Assembly (NCBI GenBank): GCA_029378245.1
Contig: JARKIF010000014.1
Location: forward strand, 1,116,001 to 1,180,000
Length of the DNA: 64,000 nucleotides
DNA from: Roridomyces roridus
Taxonomy: Eukaryota > Basidiomycota > Agaricomycetes > Agaricales > Mycenaceae
Reading direction: 5' to 3'
Position 1 is the first letter of the stretch; each line of letters begins with the position of its first letter. This document shows, piece after piece, positions 55,338-64,000 of the stretch. The position numbers were made by a program, and so were the translations under genes. Below the pieces are notes generated by a model. The model was not told the origin of the DNA. It saw only the letters and a list, made by a program, of their open reading frames with translations, and ran no database searches.

Positions 55338-57097
55338 ATGTCACTGAGACGGCTCTCGAATGCCTCTCGGACACTCTCTGCAACCTCCCTCAAGGAACGC
55401 CTGAAGCTCACCGCGACACCGCTGGTCCCTGTTGCCAATGCGCTGCAGGCGAACATCAAGTCAGTTAGGCACTAGTCGTCAAGGGCAAAAGTGCTCAATA
55501 TCCTTTTGGCTTCTTCAGTTTCGTCCCCGCACGCATCCCGCGTAAGCGGCGGTTGCAGATGCTTGTTGTGGCGGTTTGGTCTGTGGTCATTCTGCTTGGG
55601 GTGTCGGTGTTCTTGTTCTTGTGGTTCGTTGCGTCTACTTGGGCTCTCTATCTCTCCAGCGACATATGATTGGGTTGCAGTTCATATCCCCCATTATGGC
55701 CCTTCCTGTGCATCTACCAGATTTGGGCGCTGTGGATCGACAAGAGTCCAGAGCATGGCGGACGTACGAGCGATTGGTTTCGGAGGTTGAAGTTTTGGAC
55801 GTATTTCGCGGACTATTATCCTGCTTCGTGCGTTTCTGCTTTTTCTGTGGAGAGTTGAAATGGATTTGGATAGGTTTCTCAAGGTGCGTTGCTGCTATAC
55901 CGGACGAAAGAGGATGCTTATGATACTGCAGGAGACAGACCTCCCGCCAGATAGACCGTACCTGTTTGGGTATCATCCTCATGGTATGCTACTCTTCGCC
56001 TACACGGTTCGACCTAACCTAGCGCGCGCAGGGATAATTGGGATGTACGTGCCAAGGCAATTCTTGCTCCACTGCTATTCACTTTGTTCAGGGGTGCAAT
56101 CGCGACGTTCGCCACTGAAGGTAATCTTGACATCATGCATGAAGAATATGATATCTGACCCGCCCTGCAGCGACCGGCTTCTCCGCTGCCTTCCCCGGAA
56201 TCCGACCACATCTGCTGACACTGTCGAGCAATTTTAAAATGCCGTTCTATCGCGATGTGATTCTCGCGATGGGGATATGCAGTGTCAGCAAGACGTCGTG
56301 CTCGAATATCTTGAAGAGGGGAGCTGGGGAGGCAATTACGATTGTGGTTGGCGGGGCGGCGGAGAGTTTGAGTGCACATCCTGGGACGGCGGATTTGACC
56401 TTGAGGAGAAGGTGAGTCGCGCCCCTGCGTGTTCTCCGGGAAGGAAGGCCGATTGTTTGTAGGTTGGGATTCATCAAGATGGCCATTCGGCATGGGTGCG
56501 TATTACGCGTTGTTCTGTTTTACAAGAATTCTAATCTTGATGCAGCGCCGACTTGGTTCCTGTATTTTCTTTTGGCGAGAACGACGTGCGCGGTTGCCTA
56601 TTCTCCGTGCTCCGCGGCTCACCAACTCGCAGATTTACGAGCAAATGCCGAACGAGCCTGGAACAACGGTGCATATGCTGCAAAACAAGTTCAAGAACGT
56701 GTTTGGCTTTACGCTACCGCTGTTTCATGGACGTGGGCTGCTTAACTGTGAGGCTTGAAGCTTCAATGATTCATTGAGCTCACTCTTTCTCAGATAACCT
56801 TGGCCTGATGCCGTACCGTCGTCAGATCGTCGCCGTCAGTAAGTATACATCTCGATTCCTTGGTGCATGAAGATTGAGATATTTGGCAGTTGGGCACCCA
56901 ATACATGTCACTCAGACAGAGAACCCGAGCGTTGAAGAGGTGCGGGCGGTGCAGAAGCAGTACATCGAGGAGCTGGAGCGGTAAGTTTCGCAGCCATTCT
57001 CGTCCTCTTGGAGCTGACTGGTTTCGCCAGGATATGGCACACGTACAAGGACGTCTTTGCCAAGACGCGGACGCGGGAGCTCAGTATTATTGACTAG
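55338..57097 (+). CDS. DGAT2: Diacylglycerol O-acyltransferase, DGAT2 family
   Basis: Fourteen exons: 55338-55459, 55519-55623, 55681-55827, 55874-55883 (10 nt), 55932-55983, 56032-56044 (13 nt), 56092-56120, 56171-56411, 56463-56495, 56546-56585, 56633-56747, 56794-56838, 56890-56980 and 57031-57097; 369 residues. Features: a membrane hairpin near residues 50-75 ('LVVAVWSVVILLGVSVFLFL' and 'PPLWPFLCIYQIWALW'); 'DKSPEHGGRTSDWFR'; 'YFADYYP' (YFP-like block); the catalytic 'YLFGYHPHG'; 'GAIATFATEATGFSAAFPGI'; 'IVVGGAAESL'; 'GFIKMAIRHGADLVPVFSFG'; 'FGFTLPLFHGRG'; 'VVGHPIHV'-like 'AVIGHPIHVTQ'. The family makes triacylglycerol at ER and lipid droplets. The exon 2/3 junction is the least certain. 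Confidence 0.9.
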
Positions 57098-58235
57098 ACG
57101 CTTGAAAGTATTCGTTAACTGTTATTCGTTCTATTAAATCCCCATAGAAGAAGCAGCCATAGAAGTGATTGTACATGTATTTATTACCCAGAGCTTGTTG
57201 TATCGTATTTTCACCACGATCAAATCTTTTTGGAGCGAATGCCAGGGCAAACATCAACACTGCCACCTGTCGCGCCAAAATTGGCGTCGCGCTTGGCGCT
57301 CCGATTGAATTACCTCTGCTGGTACCGAGGTCGGACCGAATCTTTTACTCGAAACGACTTCTCTGTCCTGTGCGACAACGGCCCAGGCGGGAGTCCGACT
57401 CGGAGCTCCCTCGGACTGACAGCTGCATGCTCCTGGCCCCTGGGTTTCCTGTACACGCGATTGATTATGCTTTGTGGTACAACTTGCATGGTGCGGCGCC
57501 GACAGTACCGGTGAGTAGCATGCACACATGCCGTGAAAAATTGCGGCGGACGGGAGGTACATGTGCGGTTGCCCAGCGATTCGAAGATTAGTAGGCATTC
57601 AGATTCCATTTTTCATCTTGCGACAGCACGTCGGCATTGATATCAGCATGCACTGGAATACTTCTAGGCATGTAGGATAACGTCGCAGCGTCTTTGTGAA
57701 CTGGTTTGAATTAATTTTAGCACTGCAAGTGAGGGCTCTCTGAACATTTGATTTTTTTGATATCAGCATGCACTTGGGCAACACTTGAGTACTTCTTCTA
57801 GGCATGCAGTCCGACGTCGCAGCGTCCTTGTGAACTGGTTTGAATTAATTTTAGCACTGTAATAAGTGAGGATCTGAGCATTTGATTTCAAGGACGCACA
57901 TGTCCGTTCGCATGAATATGCTGTGTCTTCTCGCTGTTGTTGCCATCGTTGAATTCTTGGGCCGGTAATGAATGTGTTTCAGTCCGCGGATATGCGCGCT
58001 CAAGCTCAAGCATGCCCGCCGTGGTGCTCGGGAGGTTGAATTGTGTTTCCGCTCATTGGCCTGCAATCGATTGTTTATGGCCCGGGGCGTCGTGGGTAGA
58101 TCTCCATGCGCCGGCAGTGCTGTCGACGATCTCTTGGAGATTTGCATCCGACGCACTCCATGCGGAGTAGATAGCTGGATAGGATTAACCTGGAATACCG
58201 GCGATTATATTGTTGGAGCAACATGGACAAGCATC
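57098..58235. other. Long intergenic stretch
   Basis: 1.1 kb between DGAT2 and the alpha/beta hydrolase. The middle holds a two-copy tandem repeat (listed separately). Open frames at 57169-57591 overlap one another on both strands without motifs. A frame reading through 57972-58236 into the hydrolase is open but has no recognisable protein upstream of the Met at 58236. Confidence 0.5.
57632..57890. repeat. Two-copy ~125-bp direct repeat
   Basis: Copy 1 begins 'TTGATATCAGCATGCACT' near 57635 and copy 2 near 57757. Both continue with 'ACTTCTAGGCATG', 'GACGTCGCAGCGTC' (copy 1: AACGTCGCAGCGTC), 'TTGTGAACTGGTTTGAATTA', 'ATTTTAGCACTG' and 'GAGCATTTGATTT' (copy 1: GAACATTTGATTT). Copy 2 carries a short insertion. 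It is AT-rich compared with flanking DNA. No open frame or terminal inverted repeat was noticed. Confidence 0.75.
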
Positions 58236-59072
58236 ATGTCTTCTTCTCTTGACAAAACAGCCAAGCGTATGCTAACCGGCAAGACGCCGTTCTTCGCATG
58301 TACGGAGGACCCACGTTTCTCCTTTGGCTTGTACGTGCCGAAAAGCCATGATTTCGACGGACCGCGACTGCCGCTGCTCGTCGTTGTGCACGGAACGCGG
58401 CGTCAGACGGGCGGCTATATCAACCAGCTTCAGAGGTTCTCCGAGCAGCACCGGATCGTCATCTTCTGTCCGTTGTTTCCAGCAGGCATTATCGAGCCAT
58501 TCGACGTCCACAATTACAAGGGATTATTGTACAAAGATATTCGTTTCGATTTGGTGTTGCTGGCAATGCTGAAACAGGCGGCGGAGACATGGAAGATTGA
58601 CATTTCAAGGTAAGAAGACAAGACAAGTCTCCGTCCCGAAATTCACTACATCAGATTTTTTCTGCACGGATTCAGTGGAGGGGGACAGTTCGCGCACCGA
58701 TTTCTCTATATCCACCCGACCCGCCTCCGTGGCGTGTCTATCGGAGCTCCGGGGAGTATCACCCGTCCAACCAAGACACACGTTTGGCCAGCCGACCTCG
58801 GCGACGCCAAAGAGGTCTTCGCTATTGAACCGGACTTTGCGCTGATTGCCAAGGTGGAGGTCCAGGTTCTGGTCGGCGAGAAAGACACGGATACTTCAAT
58901 GCTCTCTCGAGATGATATTACAGGTGCGACGAGAGTGGACCGGGCGAAATATTTGCATGGCGCGTTGGTTGAGCGAGGGGTGTCGGCCACACTATCCGTC
59001 GTCCCCGGCGTTGCCCATGAGGGAATCAAGTGTCTTTCGACGATGGAGAGGTGGTTGAGTGATCGGATTTAG
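58236..59072 (+). CDS. Alpha/beta hydrolase (poly(3-hydroxybutyrate) depolymerase/esterase-like fold)
   Basis: Two exons: 58236-58609 and 58655-59072; 263 residues. 'LPLLVVVHGTRRQTGGYINQ' gives the oxyanion-hole HG. The nucleophile elbow is 'LHGFSGGGQFAHRFLYIHP' (G-F-S-G-G, split just upstream by the intron). A candidate acid lies in 'QVLVGEKDTDTS' and the catalytic His in 'PGVAHEGIKC'. The Met at 58236 is chosen because the sequence before it is low in similarity to anything and contains no motif; the frame is open further 5'. No signal peptide is seen from this start. The layout resembles PHB-depolymerase-like and dienelactone-type hydrolases, but the substrate cannot be told. It precedes the adenylation multienzyme in the same direction, 388 bp apart. 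Confidence 0.75.
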
Positions 59073-59460
59073 TTGTGTATTGCCACTTGCTTCTTTTTCT
59101 CGTACTCCATGATGCATGCGCTTACTCGCGTTTAGCTTGTGCTCGTTGCTACGCCGCCTGAACACTGTTATCTGAGGGTCTCCGAAGGTCTCCGAATGCT
59201 CCACCCAACAAGAAAACAATTAGGCTTGTGCGGGGCGAGTTCTGTGACATCCAGACATGAATTCCGCTCCAGGCGAACCAGTTCTTCCTTGCAATCAGTT
59301 TGGCTGTCCTGCTCCGCACAGTGATCCCCGATAATCCTCGCACTTGCCAAAATACTCCCGGAATGCATGCTTTGCCGGCGAACCGATTCACGATTTGTAT
59401 ACTTCATATGCCAAGCTTACCTAGCATTGCTTCACGAACTTCCTCCTCTCTTCCTCTACC

Positions 59461-62400
59461 ATGTCGCGGCCTATACCACTCTCCTTCCTCCGTGGTTTGC
59501 CAACGCCCCCGTCGACCGACTCCGAGTCTCTCGGCGACGTCCTTGCCACCTCTGTCGCCAACTCGGACGTCAAGACCCTCGTCGACTGCCTGCCGTTGAC
59601 ATCCGCCCCCGCCCTCTATTCGCCCGACCTTTCACGACAACCTCTTCCTCACCATGTCGTGCGCTCCTTCGTGCAGCATTTTGCACTTCCCCACTCTCCT
59701 TCACGTTCTCCACTCGGTCCTAACGACCGTGTCATGGTCGCGTTACCCACTGGCCCCGAGAACGCGCTAGCCCTGCTTGCACTAGCCAGCTACCACACCT
59801 GCGCCCCCGTCAATGCAAGCTGTACGGCCGCAGAGCTCTTGGACGATGCCCGGCGGCTCAACGCCAAGGCCATCGTAACGACCCGCGACGCCGAGGAGCG
59901 CCTCGAGCTGCGTTCCCTGTCAGTGGAGATCGCATGTGACGTGGTCTACATCGAAGCCCGGACTTCTGGTCCTTGCGGCCTCTTCGATATGGACATGATG
60001 AGCGACGTTCCGATGCAGGTCCCGTTTGGGCCGTCGAAGCTACACGTCCTCGGAGACCAGAGCCTCATTTTACATACTTCTGGTACCAGCGGGAAGAAGA
60101 AGGTCGTCCCCTATAGCTTGCTTCACCTCATTGTCGGAACCTGCGCTGTTGTCGAGTCTTGGGACCTGCAAGAATCTGATGTTAATTGTGAGCCCAAACA
60201 GTCTTCTGAACCCGGAAATTGAGCGGCGCCACAGTGAATATGATGCCTTTGTTCCATGTTGGAGGGATTGTTCGCAACCTTCTTGCTGTACGTATTCTGG
60301 TGATTTCTTATGTACTCTACTTCATTTAACGCGTAACAGCCCGTTTTCTCTGGCGGCAGCGCCATCATGTGTGCCGGATTCGATGCCATGGCGTTTTGGA
60401 CGCTTGCCCGCGATCTGCAGGCCAGCTGGTAAGCGCGAGAGTATCCCGTTCGATAACCTTGATTTCTCACTCGTTTCAAAGGTATTATGCTGCGCCCACC
60501 ATCCACCACGCGATTTTGACCTCGCAGCCCGAGGGACTCGTCCCGACGCGTGATCTTCGAATGCGCATGATCGCCAACGCGGCGGGTGGCCTCCTTCCGT
60601 CCCTCGCGGTGAGCCTCAAGTCCACGTTTGGTGCAGTGATTCTGCCCTCTTACGGCATGACCGAGTTTGTCTTCCTTTTTACCTGTAATGGCTCGCCCGC
60701 TAACGCCGATGCAGGTGTATGCCCATTGCCACTCCGCCAATCACGTACCAACTTGAGCGGCCCGGGTGCTCAGGTGTCGCCTGTGGACCATACCTGTCTA
60801 TTCGCAACCCGGGAAATCTCGAGCAACCCACGCCGACAGGAAGCACCGGCGCCATTTGTGTCCGGGGGCTGCCGACCTTTTCTGGCTACGAAGTCTCACC
60901 GGACCCGAACGTTCCGCTCGATACGTCCGCGTTTACGACGGAGGGCTGGTTTGATTCAGGGGACATGGGTCATATGGATGAGGATGGATATTTATACATC
61001 ACTGGACGGTCGAAAGAGATTATCAACAAAGGCGGTGAGGTTATATCTCCGTTCGAGGTCGAGGAGGCCATCGTCACGGCTGGCAAGGGATTCATCAAGG
61101 TAATGCTGAGCTTTTCCTTGTGGCACGTGGCTGATTTCGTTCTAGACCGTGTTGGCGTTTTCAATCGAACACGACGTCCTGCAAGAGACTATCGGTATTG
61201 TTATCGTCCCTGCATCCGGTTGCCCTCGGATCGGGCTCGCTCAGCTTCACGATTTGTTGAGGTTGGTTTTTGTTTCTCCGTTGTCATGCTCGTTGAACAT
61301 TATACCAGGGATCATTTGCACCCATCCAAATGGCCGTTCGCAATCGTCTATATGGACGACGTTCCCAAGAACAGTGCTGGCAAGCCGCTGAGAATCAAGC
61401 TCGCAACACGCTTGAATATCGGCAGGCTCACCGACGCCGTCCCCGCTGTCCATCGTCATTTTGAAGCTGACGTTCCGAACAATCAATCACCCCTGTCCGA
61501 GCCTATTCCTTGTCGCCGTGTCCAACTGGACTTTGACGCCATCCACAACGCGCTACTACTCGTCTTTGGCGTCTCGGAAGCTGCCCTTCGGATCAGGGCT
61601 GATGGCGGGCCGGAGGCATTCGTTTGCGCTCATGAGCTTGACTCGGATAGCCTGGCTAGATCCCTTGCGCGCAGCTTGCCTGGCTACGCGATCCCCGAGT
61701 CGTTGCACGTCCTCAAAGGACACAACGTTCTTCGCACGCCGGCCGGGGACCCCGACTTTGCTGCTATGGAGCAAGAGATTGCCCGGCAGCATGCGTCTGC
61801 CATGTCCGAGCATGCCCTGCTTGTCCGCGACATTATCGGCAACCTTCTCCTCGCCGAACCCTCCATGATCAGACCCGAGTCGGACTTCTTCCTCCTCGGC
61901 GGCAACTCGTTACTGCTGGGCAAGCTCGCGTACCAGATTCGGCGCCAGACGGGTGTAGCGATTGGTGTGTCGTCGCTGTTCACCAATAGCACGATCAAGG
62001 GTATCGCGTCGTTGATTGAGGTGGAGCACAAGCGGAACGGGGATGGGATGCTCAAGGAACCGCCTACGGGTCATTCCTCACGGACGAGTGAGGCGACACT
62101 GAATATGGGCTACGACTATGACGAGGACATCGAATCATCGCAGGACAAGCCGCGCAGCCAGAATCACCCCTTGGTTATGCTCGTCCAGGCGATCCCCTTT
62201 GTCTTCTTCTATCCCCTCAAGACCGCATTGACTTGTACAGTACCACCAACCAGTTAATTCTCCGTTATTGACCTCTTCCAGGGACGACCCTTCTCCTCAT
62301 GCTTGCCATGTTTGGGCCTTTCATTGATGGGACTTTCTGGGAGCGGATTGGATCTCTCCTCGCCTCCATCGTTGTCGCACGGCTTGTTTGTGAGTTCACT

Positions 62401-64000
62401 GGTAACCGTTACCCGCAGGTTCTGATTCTTTAGCTCGCATCCTCGCCCCTATCACTGCCATCTTGTTCAAATGGCTCGTCATCGGCAAGTACAAGCCGGG
62501 GACGTATCGTTTGTGGTCGGTCTACTATTTGCGCTGGTGGCTCGTCAATCACAGCCTTCGGATTGCTGGCCGCGGTATCTTCGCCATGCACCCCTCACTG
62601 GAGATCCTCTACTACCGCCTGCTTGGTGCGCACGTCGGCCGCAATGTCAGCATCGCGAAAGGAGCCAAGCTTGGCGAATACGATTTGCTGACCTTCCGCG
62701 ATGACTGCCGCGTTGATACCGCCTCATACGCGGGTTCTGCGTGGAGAGGGAGGGCTATTTCCGCTTGGACAATATCGTCATCGGGGAGAAGGCTGTCGTC
62801 AATACATTCACCCAGATCTCTCCCGGCGCCAAGATCCCTGCAAGCTCGGTATATGGTCCCCATGCTTCATATCGCAGTGATCCCTCTCCTCGGTCGTACG
62901 CCGCTTTCAATCGAACGCTCATCGACGAGCCGAGCTTTTGGCTCAAGCTGTTCATCGCGTGGCCCGTGATACTGCTCGTCCTTTTCGTGACATGTGCGCT
63001 CCTCGATTTCGACCCATATTCCTTTCTTATTTTCCCCCAGATATACCGTGGTTCATTGCGCTCTGGCTCATGATCAATGAAGTCTCGATTGTAACCAACC
63101 AGTTGAACACGCTCGAGTCGGTCGTCATTTGGTTTTCGTCGCCCAAGCGAGTTTTGTTTCATGCACTTTCCCGGGTTATACGTGCTGTGGATCACACCTA
63201 TCCTCCACCTCATCCTCGCCATCATCGTCAAACGCACCTTTGGCTTGAACAAAGAGCGGACGACCGCTGAAGCTTCGCAGTTGGTCTTGCTGCGACGATA
63301 TATCAACTCGACGTTACTTTCAAAGGCCCATCTGAAAGCGGCGTTCTCCGTCCTGGGAACCCATTACGAGGTTGTTTCGGTCTGTGTTTTACTTCCGTTG
63401 GGAGAAGTTGGTTCTGAGGTTATTCTAGGTCGTATACCGGTGCATGGGGGCCAAGATTGGCAAGCGTGTGTATTGGCCTGGCTCTGGGATCTACTGCCTC
63501 GATCCGGAATTGTTGGAAATTGGCAACGACGTCGTGTTTGGTTCGCGGAGTGAAATCTTCACCACGGACCGGATCGGTACGGCCCGTGTAACTGTTGGCG
63601 ATGGCGGTGAGTGTTTTTTCGTTTGCCAGTTGATCGTATCAGCTGATGACCTCATTAGCTATGATCGCCGACCGTGTCGTTCTTCTTCCTGGCTGCAAAG
63701 TGGGAAGAAGGACGGTGATGGGCTCCGGTGCTCTTGGCATGCGCGACACGGAATACAAAGATGGGTCTACGTGGTTGGGCACCGGTCAGCAGCGCACTTG
63801 CATCTGATGGCATCAGCATATTCATCATATCCTTCAGATTGCCTTGATGAAGGCCCTGCGTTCGGCAAAGAATATGATGATTCGGATACCACGACGCCTT
63901 TCGGACGCGCATTCTACAAAGGCGAAGCCAACTACTTTGTCTTCCCCTACGCCATGATTCTGGCCATTCACGTGATCGTCGCTACTTTGTCTGCGACCTA
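59461..64000 (+). CDS. Adenylation - carrier protein - membrane/hexapeptide acyltransferase multienzyme (3' truncated)
   Basis: Exons so far: 59461-60187, 60235-60287, 60340-60428, 60482-60664, 60715-61099, 61146-61261, 61309-62234, 62282-62389, from 62434 on, with later junctions less certain; open at the window end. Adenylation domain: 'LILHTSGTSGKKKVV', 'NMMPLFHVGG', 'PSYGMTE', 'GWFDSGDMGHMDEDGYLYIT', 'GRSKEIINKGGEVISP', 'NSAGKPLRIKL'. Carrier domain: 'DFFLLGGNSLLLG' with the phosphopantetheine Ser. Then several membrane segments alternate with left-handed beta-helix repeats ('RNVSIAKGAKLGEYDLL', 'NIVIGEKAVVNTFTQISPGA', 'ADRVVLLPGCKVGRRTVMGS'). This C-terminal arrangement resembles the terminal domain of epsilon-poly-lysine-synthetase-type NRPSs. 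Product unknown. The frame slips by one base near 62725 and again near 63150, possibly errors or decay. Confidence 0.8.

Noticed and set aside
57169..57609. Candidate gene between DGAT2 and the tandem repeat
   Set aside because: Overlapping frames of similar length on both strands, none with motifs or clear introns.

Overview
The window looks like nuclear DNA of a mushroom-forming basidiomycete (Agaricomycetes). Reasons: dense genes with many short introns (about 45-60 nt, typical GT..CTRAY..AG signals), micro-exons, an expanded F-box-like family of the agaricomycete type, and conserved single-copy eukaryotic genes (CDK1, Cdc48, WAPL, NOP53, GPN1, TBCB, DGAT2, a UBX protein). All coordinates and splice sites below were read by eye from reading frames and splice signals. 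No alignment or database search was run.

Layout. 1-5.7 kb: the 3' end of a thioesterase-bearing synthase, a proline-rich unknown protein, a degenerate repeat array and F-box-like copy 1. 5.9-14.9 kb: NOP53, then a repeatedly duplicated block containing three DUF829/TMEM53-like genes (A, B, C), a broken 3' copy and an intact copy of an FAD phenol-hydroxylase-type monooxygenase, and a dead 5' copy of NOP53. 15.3-18.2 kb: an uncharacterised protein with a coiled-coil N-terminus and a transglutaminase-like Cys/His/Asp signature, preceded by three ~90-bp tandem repeats. 18.5-25.3 kb: a CAP10/GT90 glycosyltransferase, F-box copies 2 (frameshifted) and 3 (intact), and PIG-X. 25.4-36.4 kb: WAPL, an unidentified gene, a UBA-zinc finger-UBX protein, an F-box protein of another family, GPN1 and CDK1.

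36.9-46.7 kb: one giant gene of the DUF6606/DUF3638/DUF3645 family whose reading frame is broken at three places. 46.9-50.5 kb: two decayed F-box copies (4, 5). 50.6-57.1 kb: a small secreted cysteine-containing protein, an intron-containing tRNA-Asp, TBCB, Cdc48 and DGAT2. 57.6-64 kb: a tandem repeat, an alpha/beta hydrolase, and an adenylation-carrier-hexapeptide acyltransferase multienzyme that runs off the window.

Common threads: (i) ubiquitin and Cdc48 biology is well represented (Cdc48, a UBX adaptor, six F-box or F-box-like loci, and the DUF3638 giant, often listed in databases as a ubiquitinyl hydrolase); (ii) two regions show active gene birth and death, the NOP53-DUF829-monooxygenase block and the F-box-like copies; (iii) several essential genes carry unusual splicing features: a 6-nt micro-exon in CDK1, 10- and 13-nt exons in DGAT2, and GC-AG introns in Cdc48 and probably WAPL.
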